Program-made: the position numbers and the translations under genes | Shown here: in pieces, positions 7,837 through 16,574 of the stretch | How the letters are laid out: each line of letters starts with the position of its first letter | Numbering within the stretch: the first letter of the stretch is position 1 | Source: Acidobacteriota bacterium | GTDB lineage: Bacteria; Acidobacteriota; CAIWXX01 | DNA length: 44,758 bases | Assembly (NCBI GenBank): GCA_016191015.1 | Contig: JACPPM010000192.1 | Span: 1 to 44,758, forward strand | Reading direction: 5' to 3' | Notes under the pieces: model-generated | Databases searched by the model: none | Told to the model about the DNA's origin: nothing | Seen by the model: the letters and a program-made list of their open reading frames with translations, nothing else

Positions 7837-9204
7837 TCAGAAAAGACCGGCCGGCATCACGTTGATCCCGTAGAGGACGCGGACGTCTTGCGGTCCGCCG
7901 CCGAATGCCCGATTGACCTCGAGGCCAAGAACGAACCGCCCGGCACTCATGTTGGGAATCTTCGGGAATGCAGAGAAGCGCACGACAAGCCTGTTGCGCG
8001 AATCGGTCTCGCTCGTGCCCTGCAGGCCTGCCAGGTTCTCGCTCCTCTGGTACAAAGTCTCGAAGACCAGCAGGTCGGCTACGTTTCGGGGATGATGAAT
8101 CATGTCATCGGCCATCACAACGTCAGTCTCGCTGGCTTCTTCGTACTGCTTCAGCGTGAAGCGCGCACCGACCTCACCGGAGAAGAAGGCCCGCTTTCCG
8201 TCCGGTCTCGCCAGCGTGATGAAGGTCAAGTCATCGGTCTTTACGACCTTCTCCCCCTCGATGAACGCATCTATGATGCCTCTCACGACTGCGCCCATTT
8301 CCAGGAAGCTTCCTTGACCGTCCGCATCTCTTACAGCGGCGGCAAAGAGCTCACCACTTGCTGTGAAAGCACGCTGATAAGCGAGCCTGCTGCTCGCGTC
8401 CTTCGAGTCTAGTGTTCGGTGTGAGGGTTGGTCCCCATCCGTTCTCGTTTGATCGACGGCTACAGGCTTGTTCATGATGCCAGCGCGAACAACAACGTGC
8501 ACGTCATACGAGAACCCTGGCTCGACCCGGTGTGTCGTCTCTAGGTGCATGAGCGCTTTCCTGGCGAGTGCGGGCTTCTCGGACATCGGCGGGGATTCGA
8601 TGCCCGTTGAGTCCGGGAACAGGAACTTCGGTGCATCGCTCAACACTTTGTCACGGTCGAATCCTTGTCTGGGACTGAGGGGCTGCCAATCCAACTTGAA
8701 CAGGAAATCAGCCTGCGTGCGGCCCAGGATGTCGCTCGGAACCTGAGACTCGCTGCTGGAGAGCCCGGTCGAGCCGTCCGCCTCTATCTCCCATCTCAAC
8801 CCCCCGCGCTCTACCGAGATTCTCACGGTTGCCGTGGCCGTCGAAGTCTTATCAGTCGCCCCGTAGTGGATCTCGTCGGTGCCGACAAACCCGATATTCG
8901 GCTGATACCGATAGACCGCGCTTTTCCGCTCCGGTGACTCGGAGGCTTTCTGGATCTCACCGTGACTTGGCCCTCCAGTGATCTTGAACCTCACTTCCTT
9001 CGAATCCGCGTCCTCTGCCACGAGAATGATCGTGGTATACACGTTCCATTCCTCTCGAGCTCGCATCAGGGATCGGACCGAGAAGTCGCGCACTCGGGGT
9101 GCCATGTCTGCGTCCTGGGCACTGAGAGGCAGGGTTGCACCGGCGACCTGCCCAGCCAGAAGAAGCGTCACCACGCGGGCCCACCTCAACATGGACGTCT
9201 GCAT
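7837..9204 (-). CDS. Secreted protein with cadherin/Ig-like domain
   Basis: ATG 9204 is chosen because GGAGG lies six bases upstream and the protein then opens with a signal peptide (WARVVTLLLAGQVAGATLPL, cleaved near SAQ-DA). Residues ~45-125 match the tandem cadherin-like pattern, GGPSHGEI followed by YRYQPNIGFVGTDEIHYGATD. The remaining ~320 residues are mixed, with an N-glycosylation-like but otherwise anonymous C-terminus (LGLEVNRAFGGGPQDVRVLY) that could be a beta-rich surface domain. Probably exported; function unknown. It is the first full-size gene of unit A. Confidence 0.8.
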   Translation of the reverse strand: MQTSMLRWARVVTLLLAGQVAGATLPLSAQDADMAPRVRDFSVRSLMRAREEWNVYTTIILVAEDADSKEVRFKITGGPSHGEIQKASESPERKSAVYRYQPNIGFVGTDEIHYGATDKTSTATATVRISVERGGLRWEIEADGSTGLSSSESQVPSDILGRTQADFLFKLDWQPLSPRQGFDRDKVLSDAPKFLFPDSTGIESPPMSEKPALARKALMHLETTHRVEPGFSYDVHVVVRAGIMNKPVAVDQTRTDGDQPSHRTLDSKDASSRLAYQRAFTASGELFAAAVRDADGQGSFLEMGAVVRGIIDAFIEGEKVVKTDDLTFITLARPDGKRAFFSGEVGARFTLKQYEEASETDVVMADDMIHHPRNVADLLVFETLYQRSENLAGLQGTSETDSRNRLVVRFSAFPKIPNMSAGRFVLGLEVNRAFGGGPQDVRVLYGINVMPAGLF

Positions 9205-9304
9205 TTCATCCTCCACTGCTTGATAAACCGTCCTCTGGGAACCGTCTCTCGAAATTCATTGACTGCGGAAAGCAGGAAAGCACGTTCCCCAACTCGCGTC
9301 ACGG

Positions 9305-9463
9305 CTACAGGTCGTTGTTGTCGACTTGATAGAACAAGTATTTCTTTGCCCCTCCCTTCATCAGTTTCCGATAGAGGGCCAGGTGGTCCGTCTTGCCAGC
9401 GCAGGCGACTTCACCCAGGTGAAGGAAGAAAGCGTTCGAACTGCCGGCTGGTGTCAGCATCAT
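9305..9463 (-). CDS. Small ORF (52 aa) immediately behind promoter box A
   Basis: The frame opens with ATGATG thirteen bases beyond the conserved box at 9477-9505 and encodes a 52-residue peptide (contains AFFLHLGEVACAGKTDH and ends KKYLFYQVDNNDL). The upstream AGGG is a modest ribosome site and the leader would be very short. Its sequence looks protein-like, with aromatic and aliphatic residues well spread, and it explains why the first large gene of unit A starts 270 bases from the box. It may be a small effector or leader gene. No homologue is recognised. Confidence 0.5.
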   Translation of the reverse strand: MMLTPAGSSNAFFLHLGEVACAGKTDHLALYRKLMKGGAKKYLFYQVDNNDL

Positions 9464-9476
9464 CCCTATGCACTCT

Positions 9477-9505
9477 TAGTTTCGCCAGAACGGCATTCCT
9501 TCCAC
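9477..9505 (-). promoter_or_regulatory. Conserved 29-nt box A, proposed ECF promoter of unit A
   Basis: In minus-strand orientation the site reads GTGGAAGGAATG, then CCGTT, then CTGGCGAAACTA. Boxes at 16144 and 27879 have the same length and match at almost all positions outside the short spacer. An A-rich tract (plus-strand T-run 9518-9525) lies just upstream and could serve as an UP element. GGAA at the -35 side and CGAAAC at the -10 side fit ECF-type promoters, although the spacing is a little short for the sigma-E pattern. Confidence 0.7.
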
Positions 9506-9614
9506 ACTATTGCGGAATTTTTTTTGAAAAGGGACTCACCGCAGACAAACCTGGAAGCTTGAAGCGAAAGGACGAGTCCGGGCCGGTGGCGCGGGAGGTC
9601 GTTCTTGTGAGAAG

Positions 9615-9794
9615 TTGAAAATCGAAGACGGGCCCTTAGCCGGCGAGAAAGACCACGCCGACGGGACTTTCCGCCTCCCCACGAGTCCGACGAAGGACGC
9701 AGATGGGAAGCTCCGGAACATCAATACCTTGGCGCGGCACTGCAACCAACTCCGCTCGGCGATGATCCGGGCTCACCGCGAGCAGTGGCTTTAG
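9615..9794 (+). CDS. Possible small plus-strand ORF (59 aa)
   Basis: Reading from TTG 9615, this frame gives a 59-residue peptide with a protein-like pattern (ends LARHCNQLRSAMIRAHREQW). It opposes the surrounding minus-strand operons and lies between the end of unit B and box A. No good ribosome site or ATG is visible, and the frame stays open upstream to about 9530, so it could also be the 3' remnant of a larger lost gene. Confidence 0.3.
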   Translation: MKIEDGPLAGEKDHADGTFRLPTSPTKDADGKLRNINTLARHCNQLRSAMIRAHREQWL

Positions 9795-9830
9795 CCCCAA
9801 GACCGGCAGCGCCCCGCCTGAAGGGCCTGC

Positions 9831-11783
9831 TCACGTACCCGCTCTGGGACCGTAGATGGCACGGACCGCGGCGCGAATGCGCGTATTCTCTTCCGCGGCT
9901 TGGTGGATGATGTTCGTGCCATCGTCCCGCGAACAGACGCCGGCGTAGAGTCCGGCGAAGGTAAAGAAGAGATTGATTGAGGTGGAGACCCTGTGCCATT
10001 GCAGCGGAGTCGCAGGATTGCTCGCGACTCTGACTTGGACGCTTTCCACCGGCCCACCGAGCGGTGGGAAGAGGTTCGCGTCTTGGTCATCGAGCAGCAT
10101 TTCGATCCTCTGCCCGACTGCATTCGGATCGAGGGGTGCAACCAAACCGAAGGTGTAGTGAGGTGCAAACCAGGGATCGGAGCCATAGCCCGGAGCCGTG
10201 AAGACTGGATCGCATGCGGAGCTTGTGGTGCCGACACCCGCTTCCAGGTACGTCGTCTTTCCGTCTTTCCAGCGAATGATCTCGACTGGATCCAATCCCC
10301 ACCATAGCTTCGACGTCGTGAAGGCCTTTTGGTTGCTGAGATGACGCCGGCGCAGCTTGCTCCAGTCAACATTGCACCGATCCTTGCCCGGCGTACCGAA
10401 CTCCGAAGCCCACAGTCCGGCCATTTCGTAAAGGAAAGCGCGACCACAGTACGGCTCCGGGACACACGCATAGCTCGCCGGCGGCAGGGAAGGGTCCTTG
10501 AGAGCTCGCAGCAACAGGAGCGTGATCAGCTCACTGTTCCATTCTGTCCAGGTGGATGAGAGCGGCTCGCCGGAACTGTCGAAGCCATGGGTTAGCTCGT
10601 TCTTCCTATTGGTGAACGAGTCCCAGTCGATTGGATCCACGAGTCGGGCAAAGACGTCGTTCAGCCGGCTCTCCATTCCCAATCCATCGAGTGCCAACAC
10701 GGCGGGCACGAGGGCGAGAGCCGTGTCGACCGAAGAATATTCCGCATCGGGATGCGGCCGACGGTCTTCGAGGAAGTGGGGCAACAGCTTGGAACGAGAG
10801 TGCCTCTTGATCTTCAGGAGCCGATTGGTGCAGCGGGTCGCGATGTCGCGTGCCGTGTCCTTCGAGATGACGCCGAGATCGGAGGCACAGGCGGCAGCGT
10901 AGATCTGAAACCCCATCGCCGGCACGCTGTCGAAATCTCCGCCCGGGAAATTAAGATGGTCCTTAGTCGTACCGTCCTCATTCAGACATGACAAGAGGCG
11001 GCTATAGGTGACGGCCGCCCCGTACATCAGCGGGTCATCCCGCAAGATGTCGGGCACATCGCAAACAAGATCTACGGAATCGAACCACAGGTGGGAACCG
11101 TCGCCGGGCTGTGATTCCACAACGATGTTGAGCAACTTGACACGCCCGTACAGGCTGGCGGGAAGGTCCACGACGTCGTCCACGAATTCATTCGGACTGG
11201 TGGTTGAGCGTGGAATCGGTGCGATCGCATGGCTCTCGTCGGCGCGCTTGAGCTCCAACTTCCACGTTCCAACACCCTTCACGCGTACGCGCACACCCGT
11301 CACGCGAACCCGGAACGGCAGGAGGATCTGTCGAGGCATTGGATCTTTGAGATCGATCGTCAGCTTCTTCTCGCCGGAAGTTCCGACAAGGCTGATCCAT
11401 CGCCCGTGCCAAGAGGTGCCGGTGCTGTCCTGTTTGGCCCAAACCTCCCAGAGTCCGGACCCGTTCTTGTTCAGCTCGTAGCCATGTAGAGGCAGGTGGC
11501 TCGAGTCGCCCATGTCACCGTGGTCGGTGTTGATATCTGTGTAATACCCGAAGTCCCCATCTTCTGACCAGTTGAAACTGATGAGAGGAGATAGCATCCT
11601 ATTGTCAGAGCGGGCGATATTGGTTGAGACTGGACCTTGCCACGCAGATGCAGCGTGACCCTCCGAAAGGACCAGTGCTGCCAGCAGGGTCAGGCAAGAG
11701 GCTCGCACTCGATGGCGTCCGGGGATAATGCCCATCGATTGTGCTGATTCCTGCTGTCTCAGATAGAGATCCGTGGTCATCAT
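9831..11783 (-). CDS. Secreted glucoamylase-like (alpha/alpha barrel) protein
   Basis: ATG 11783 follows AAGGAGG at seven to eight bases, giving about 650 residues. A signal peptide follows a longish N-region (SCLTLLAALVLSEGHAASAW). Residues ~45-250 look like a carbohydrate-binding beta-sandwich, ending near HLWFDSVDLVCD. The C-terminal half has the signature of the glucoamylase-like domain: YSSVDTALALVPAVLALDG, TWTEWNSELITLLLL and FGLVAPLDPNA. The family acts on beta-linked glucans in several characterised cases, but the substrate here is unknown. It is the last gene of unit B, and it is odd to find an exported sugar hydrolase behind a helicase. Confidence 0.68.
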   Translation of the reverse strand: MMTTDLYLRQQESAQSMGIIPGRHRVRASCLTLLAALVLSEGHAASAWQGPVSTNIARSDNRMLSPLISFNWSEDGDFGYYTDINTDHGDMGDSSHLPLHGYELNKNGSGLWEVWAKQDSTGTSWHGRWISLVGTSGEKKLTIDLKDPMPRQILLPFRVRVTGVRVRVKGVGTWKLELKRADESHAIAPIPRSTTSPNEFVDDVVDLPASLYGRVKLLNIVVESQPGDGSHLWFDSVDLVCDVPDILRDDPLMYGAAVTYSRLLSCLNEDGTTKDHLNFPGGDFDSVPAMGFQIYAAACASDLGVISKDTARDIATRCTNRLLKIKRHSRSKLLPHFLEDRRPHPDAEYSSVDTALALVPAVLALDGLGMESRLNDVFARLVDPIDWDSFTNRKNELTHGFDSSGEPLSSTWTEWNSELITLLLLRALKDPSLPPASYACVPEPYCGRAFLYEMAGLWASEFGTPGKDRCNVDWSKLRRRHLSNQKAFTTSKLWWGLDPVEIIRWKDGKTTYLEAGVGTTSSACDPVFTAPGYGSDPWFAPHYTFGLVAPLDPNAVGQRIEMLLDDQDANLFPPLGGPVESVQVRVASNPATPLQWHRVSTSINLFFTFAGLYAGVCSRDDGTNIIHQAAEENTRIRAAVRAIYGPRAGT

Positions 11784-11847
11784 GATTTCACCTCCTTCGA
11801 ACGCCGGCATCAAGGCGTGCGGCCACCCTCTGCCGTCGTCGGCGATG

Positions 11848-12693
11848 CTACTGACCGCCCGGGAGCAGTTGCTGTTTGTTGCATCCTTCAATAACTCCGA
11901 TCGTCAGCGGCTCAAAGATCACACGTGGGCGGTAGCGGTCCACCAAGTCTTCCAGACGGGCTACGTACTCGGCCTCGATGGCATCGTCGCCCTTCAGGCC
12001 CTTCGGCGCCTGGCCGAGGAGCCGGGCATCCTTGCCCGAGTTTGTAGTGTAGAGCCTCTCCAGGCACTGGAGATCCTGTGCATAGTTCTGCCGCAGGCGG
12101 TCCACCTCGGCGACGATCGGTGAATCGTGCCGATAGGACTCCTGTGCTTCCCCCACCGCAGCCAGGAGGGTTGGCAGGGCCATGCGGAGCTCCGATCGCT
12201 TGAGGTCGAGCGGTCCGACGATCGCACCGAGCATAAACAACGGATCGTCCCCCGTCTGAAGGAAATGTTGCCCCTCATTGACCAAGAAGTACGCCGTGAA
12301 TCGCTGTCGGAGCCGGTACCCGAGCGAGAGTGACAGACCGAAAGCCAATCGTACGACCGTGGAGAGGGGACTCTGCTTCGACGCGGCCGGGAGCGTGGCC
12401 GCGAAACCAATAGGCGCGCAGGTGAGCTGCCGGGCAGCGGCCCTTTCCACCAGCCGGAGTCGATCGCGCCACTCATCTTGATCGCCTGGCTCCGACACGA
12501 CGACCATTGGCGCAATCTTGCGTCGCAGTGCCTCCCTCTCCTGCTCGCTCAGGAAGTCTTCGACGAAGTTCTTCCAGGTGTCAGAGGTGCCTTCCATTCG
12601 CCATCCCTTCGCGTCGTCGGACACCTGCGCTTCCAGATACTCACCGAGACTCCTGACCCATCGTTGCAGGAGATCAGCCGAGTCTCTACTCAT
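11848..12693 (-). CDS. Unknown protein coupled to SNF2 helicase
   Basis: A 281-residue protein. ATG 12693 has AAGGAGG five bases upstream and overlaps the end of the helicase gene by eight bases (ATGAGTAG), so the two proteins are probably made in fixed ratio. It is mostly helical and charged, with a hydrophobic centre (STVVRLAFGLSLSLGYRLRQ) too polar at its ends to call a membrane helix and a leucine-rich C-terminus. No family is recognised. Tight coupling suggests it is a helicase partner. Confidence 0.75.
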   Translation of the reverse strand: MSRDSADLLQRWVRSLGEYLEAQVSDDAKGWRMEGTSDTWKNFVEDFLSEQEREALRRKIAPMVVVSEPGDQDEWRDRLRLVERAAARQLTCAPIGFAATLPAASKQSPLSTVVRLAFGLSLSLGYRLRQRFTAYFLVNEGQHFLQTGDDPLFMLGAIVGPLDLKRSELRMALPTLLAAVGEAQESYRHDSPIVAEVDRLRQNYAQDLQCLERLYTTNSGKDARLLGQAPKGLKGDDAIEAEYVARLEDLVDRYRPRVIFEPLTIGVIEGCNKQQLLPGGQ

Positions 12694-14836
12694 CCAGCCT
12701 CCTTCGGCGTGGCTTCCATTGCCGGCTTGCTGCCGCTTCCGTCGGATCGAGGTCGGCTCCAAACTGTCGGAAGCGACGGCGGAGGTCATCCTCGTTCTCG
12801 CTGCTCAGGATGATCTGGCCGATGCCGAGGACATCCTCAGGGGTCGCGTATCGGGAATGGATCCCCTCCAGTTGGAAGATCCCCGGAATCACTCGGCCCA
12901 ACACGTCCTCGCAGACGTTCAGTTTCTCGCGGAGTGCCTGATAGACGTACTCCTCGATCGTGCCCCGGGTGATGTAGTTTTCAATGATGACGGTCCTGCT
13001 CGCTTGGCCGATCCGATCGACACGGCCGATCCGCTGCTCCACACGCATCGGGTTCCACGGAAAATCGAAGTTCACGACCACGTGACCGTCCTGGAGGTTC
13101 AGCCCCTGGCCACCGGCGTCTGTGGAAATGAACCAGGCGGCGTGCTTGGACTTCCGGAACCGCTCGATCTGGTGCTTCTTGTCCTCCTGAGACAGGCCGC
13201 CGTGATAAGAAATGATCTGGGGTTTGCGAAGGATGCCCAACTCGCGGAGCACCGGCTTCCCGAGTTGTCGGAGCCGAGAGTCAATCGCCTTCTGGGTTTC
13301 GCGGAATTCCACGTAAACGATGACGCGTCCAAAGCGGCGGGCGAGCAGCGGCAGCTGCTCCATCAAGTGATCGGTCTTCTGATGTTTGCCGGCACCCCAG
13401 TCCGCTGTCTCGTAGCGAGTGGCGATTTCCGCCAGCCTCCGATCCAATGCCTGGAGATCGTCGGCTGCGCGCGTTGCCGACGCGAGTTGTGTCACTCTCT
13501 TGCGGAGGGGACCGGCGAGGGTCTTGAGCGCGGCACGCGGATGGCTTGCGAGCTCGCGAAGAACCAGCATCGAGATGAGGACGAGCTGAGAGACGGCTTC
13601 CTCTCTGCCCGATGGTCTGCGGAGGAAGTTCGCGGAGCCGAGGTGCCAGCGATAGATGCCGCGCAGCAGCGAGAGCACATTGTCGTAGAGATCACGCTCG
13701 TCATCAGAGCGCTCCACGATCTCCACAGTCTCGATCTGTCTCCGCGGGAAGCTAAGATCAGTCTCATGCCGCTGGCGCTGATTCAAGACCGCCGTGAGCT
13801 TCGACTGGAGGTCTACGGCGTTTGCGATCTGTCGATCGTCTCGCATGAAGTTCTCGGCAAAGACCGCCTTCTGGCCAAGGTGACCGGGCCGTACAATGTT
13901 GATCTGATGGAAAATGTCGTACCCGCTGTTGTGGACCGGCGTCGCCGTCAGCAGCAGGCGAAACCGGGCGCGCAGGGCGTAGACGAATCGGTATCGCGCC
14001 GTGTCATCGTTGCGGAGCCCGTGCCCCTCGTCCACCAGCAGCAAGCCCCATCGCCGCGAACGGAGAATCTTCGCCCGGCGTTCTTCCTTCGCTGTGTCGA
14101 TGGATAGGAGCAGGTAGGGATCGGACTTGAGCGCCTCAGGCCTATAGCGGCCCTCCTCCTTCGTGATCTCCAAGTTCGACCACGCCGCGATTTCACCGGC
14201 CCACTGACTGCGCAGGTTCGACGGCACCAGGATGAGGCAGGTCAGCACGGGGTCGCGCCGCAGCAGCTCAGTGAGCACGAGGATCGCGGTAATGGTCTTG
14301 CCGAGCCCGACCTCATGGATCATGATGCCGTTCCCGAGCATTCGTTCGACGATTCTCTGCGCCTCCTCGATCTGATGGCGGAAGGCGGTCTGGCTCCGCT
14401 CGACGTCGCCGTGTGAGGAGAGGAAATGTCGCGGGCGGGCTTCAGCGTAGGCGTAGGCAGTCTCGATTAGAGCGGCCTGCCGGGCCGAGGAGACATCAGA
14501 CCGCAGCAGATCAAAAAGTGCCTTGTCCTGGGGGACCTCCGCCGGTTCGGCATCGATCACGACCTCGTGATGTTTGCGACGGTGCAGTTCCCGGCGGACG
14601 GCACGGGCCAGGCTCGAATATTCGATCTCCTTTTGCGTCCAGTCAAGTCCCCACCAGGCACAGTCGTCCAGGAGCTCGCGCCGCGTGACGTCTTGCAGAG
14701 ATGTCATGAAGCCATCGATGGAGACCATGTCGCTCGCGCTGAACCGGCCGAGAGCGCGTAGATAGGCCCCGAGGCGTGACAGGGGAATGTCACGGCCGGC
14801 CGGACTACGTCGTTCTTCCAGAATGAGATGTGGCAT
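12686..14836 (-). CDS. SNF2/RapA-like superfamily 2 helicase
   Basis: A 716-residue ATPase. Motifs in order: Walker A HEVGLGKT (174-181), DEGH (269-272), LLTATP (295-300), then the helicase C domain with YHGG, STDAGGQGLNLQ (571-582) and RVEQRIGRVDRIGQ (598-611). The layout matches SNF2-type DNA translocases such as RapA and the helicases of several defence systems. The ~150-residue N-terminal region is unassigned, and there is no nuclease domain. ATG 14836 follows GAGG and overlaps the upstream membrane gene by 32 bases. It presumably remodels nucleoprotein together with the adjacent unknown gene products (inference). Confidence 0.95.
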   Translation of the reverse strand: MPHLILEERRSPAGRDIPLSRLGAYLRALGRFSASDMVSIDGFMTSLQDVTRRELLDDCAWWGLDWTQKEIEYSSLARAVRRELHRRKHHEVVIDAEPAEVPQDKALFDLLRSDVSSARQAALIETAYAYAEARPRHFLSSHGDVERSQTAFRHQIEEAQRIVERMLGNGIMIHEVGLGKTITAILVLTELLRRDPVLTCLILVPSNLRSQWAGEIAAWSNLEITKEEGRYRPEALKSDPYLLLSIDTAKEERRAKILRSRRWGLLLVDEGHGLRNDDTARYRFVYALRARFRLLLTATPVHNSGYDIFHQINIVRPGHLGQKAVFAENFMRDDRQIANAVDLQSKLTAVLNQRQRHETDLSFPRRQIETVEIVERSDDERDLYDNVLSLLRGIYRWHLGSANFLRRPSGREEAVSQLVLISMLVLRELASHPRAALKTLAGPLRKRVTQLASATRAADDLQALDRRLAEIATRYETADWGAGKHQKTDHLMEQLPLLARRFGRVIVYVEFRETQKAIDSRLRQLGKPVLRELGILRKPQIISYHGGLSQEDKKHQIERFRKSKHAAWFISTDAGGQGLNLQDGHVVVNFDFPWNPMRVEQRIGRVDRIGQASRTVIIENYITRGTIEEYVYQALREKLNVCEDVLGRVIPGIFQLEGIHSRYATPEDVLGIGQIILSSENEDDLRRRFRQFGADLDPTEAAASRQWKPRRRRLDE

Positions 14837-15290
14837 GGATCCTCAACCATGCTTTCGCTTGCTGCCAAAGCATGAAGAAGTTGACGGTCGGCCCAACCCC
14901 TCTGGCCATGTAAGCGAGCAAGTTGAGACCGAACCACACCCAGCTCAGGCAAAGCTGCCATAGAGCCAGCGGCTCGGGTTGCTCACCCTGTGCCGAAGTG
15001 AAAATTTCCTCGGGACCGACGAATAGGACTACTACGATTGTGGCGAGAAACGCGACGTTTAGGAAGTGGAGAAGAAACATCCAAATCGAGAAAAGTTGCC
15101 CGGAAAAGGGTTTGAGCTTCTTCGCCACGTACTCACTCTCCGGAGCGTTCTCTGACCAATCCGGCTTGATCGCGTCGCGCAGTTGCGCGGCTAGGTCCTG
15201 CATCTCCTTCCGCTCGAGGAGAGCCCAAAGGACGGCCCAGCCCGTGCTGTTCAGGACAAGGCCGAACAGTGTGATCAGGTCAACCTTCAT
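14805..15290 (-). CDS. Three-helix membrane protein
   Basis: A 161-residue protein from ATG 15290 (the frame is open to 15332). Membrane helices lie at ~4-26 (LITLFGLVLNSTGWAVLWAL), ~68-91 (FLLHFLNVAFLATIVVVLFV) and ~108-129 (LCLSWVWFGLNLLAYMA), with a charged ~40-residue loop between the first two. It overlaps the upstream gene by 11 bases and the helicase by 32. A membrane protein between an unknown cytoplasmic protein and a helicase suggests a membrane-tethered complex or effector, as in Zorya-like systems, but no sequence relationship to ZorA/B is apparent. Confidence 0.75.
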   Translation of the reverse strand: MKVDLITLFGLVLNSTGWAVLWALLERKEMQDLAAQLRDAIKPDWSENAPESEYVAKKLKPFSGQLFSIWMFLLHFLNVAFLATIVVVLFVGPEEIFTSAQGEQPEPLALWQLCLSWVWFGLNLLAYMARGVGPTVNFFMLWQQAKAWLRIHATSHSGRTT

Positions 15291-16101
15291 ACCCTGCCTC
15301 GCTCGGGATCTCATAGATACTGAAGAGCTCATCCCTGATCTTGTTGTCCTTCACCACGTCGACCACGTTCTTATGCACCCAAAGTGTGTTGTCCGTCTTA
15401 CTGATCAAGGCCGCGTCGCGAAGGGGGACCTTTTCTCGTAGCCGAAGCTCTTCGATCAGGGAGTTAGCATCGAGGAGGTACCGACGGGAAGGCACGCGAA
15501 AGATCGGTCCATATGCTCTGTTGAGCTCGTACTCCCTCTCGATCATGCGGTGGACCGGATCCAGCCCGCGCAGGATGCGATAGATCCGGCGGAGAGCGAT
15601 CGGGAAAAGAAGCGCTTTGCGGAACCGGGCAATGAAGTCGGATGCCATGTACGAAGCACGGAGCTTTGTCGTGTTGAAGATCAGTGCAAGATCGTCGTCG
15701 TCGGGGAGCTGGAACGCCCAGATGTATTCCACGTATTGGCGCATGCGCCAGAGAAGAAGCTCACGGGGGGTGATGAAAGGTAGTCTGCCGTTCAGCCACA
15801 GGCCATACTCGCGTTGCGACACCATCACCAGTCGCTCGCGCACGAACTTGAGCAGGAACGTGCGCTTGGCGGTCTCGTCCGCATCGGGCTGGTACGCCGC
15901 CTTCATTGAGGCGATCGTGCACTGAGGGCGCGCGTCCTCGGGAATGCTGTTGGCGAACACGAGAAGGACGTTGTCCAATATCTCGGGGACGACCGGTTCC
16001 TTGAGACGTAGAAAGTTCTCTGCCTCTGCCCGCAGGGACTCCTCTTCCGCTTCCCTCTCTTTGCCTTCGCGAGGTCCCTCGCTTTTCTTCTGTCTGGTCA
16101 T
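15280..16101 (-). CDS. Unknown soluble protein, first gene of unit B
   Basis: A 273-residue protein with a very charged N-terminus (~1-30, rich in K, E and R), then an all-helical body with aromatic-rich stretches (YVEYIWAFQLPDDDDLALIF) and a C-terminal segment NTLWVHKNVVDVVKDNKI. No signal peptide or membrane helix. ATG 16101 has GGAGG six bases upstream and lies 43 bases beyond the conserved box B, giving a normal 5' leader. No family is recognised. Confidence 0.78.
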   Translation of the reverse strand: MTRQKKSEGPREGKEREAEEESLRAEAENFLRLKEPVVPEILDNVLLVFANSIPEDARPQCTIASMKAAYQPDADETAKRTFLLKFVRERLVMVSQREYGLWLNGRLPFITPRELLLWRMRQYVEYIWAFQLPDDDDLALIFNTTKLRASYMASDFIARFRKALLFPIALRRIYRILRGLDPVHRMIEREYELNRAYGPIFRVPSRRYLLDANSLIEELRLREKVPLRDAALISKTDNTLWVHKNVVDVVKDNKIRDELFSIYEIPSEAGYEG

Positions 16102-16143
16102 CTTCGTCCTCCGCCTCCAGAGTGTAGCGTTTCCTCATCTCCC

Positions 16144-16172
16144 TAGTTTCGTCAGGAAGGCATTCCTTCCAC
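16144..16172 (-). promoter_or_regulatory. Conserved 29-nt box B, proposed ECF promoter of unit B
   Basis: In gene orientation: GTGGAAGGAATG, then CCTTC, then CTGACGAAACTA. It differs from box A mainly in the spacer and has CTGA instead of CTGG before CGAAAC. An A-rich tract (complement of the T-run near 16183-16191) lies upstream. The distance to the ATG of the first gene is 43 bases, normal for a promoter. Confidence 0.72.
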
Positions 16173-16574
16173 TTCGGTTTGACTTTTCTTTGTCGACGGA
16201 AACCCCCTCGGCGCCGGCGAGTTCCCAGCAGAGGCCGGCACTTAGGGTGCTTCCTCTCTTGCAGGACGCGGGGAATCGCGCAGATCTGAACAGCCAGCCG
16301 ACCTTCTTCACCTCCGCGTCCGGATGGTGCCACCGTGCTCGCGCATGCCACGGCTCTCCGCTTCCCTCCGGCCAGGCAGGGCGCCTACGGCGGCCTTGAC
16401 ATGCCCTCCGCTCGGTGTCGGTGCAAGAACGCGGAGGCGAAAGAAATCGGATGCGCGGGCTCGTGTCGGCGACATGTTCAGATTCGCTCGGTTTGTGGTG
16501 AACGTCGACATCCTCTACTGGTACAGGTGAGAACTCAAGAAGCTACTGAGGACGAGGTCGTCTGCACGGATGGC
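16173..16574. other. Intergenic region between unit C and box B
   Basis: About 400 bases separate the end of the STAND gene from box B. A 67-codon minus-strand frame (16308-16511) is present but has a ribosome-site sequence jammed against its ATG and R/P-rich composition, so I do not call it as a gene with any confidence. No terminator hairpin with a T-run is seen. Confidence 0.45.

Noticed and set aside
9515-9526. Run of T considered as a rho-independent terminator
   Set aside because: No GC-rich stem precedes it on the plus strand; its place beside all three boxes fits an A-rich upstream promoter element.
16308-16511. 67-codon minus-strand frame between unit C and box B
   Set aside because: Arg/Pro-rich composition and a ribosome-site sequence touching the start codon make translation unlikely.
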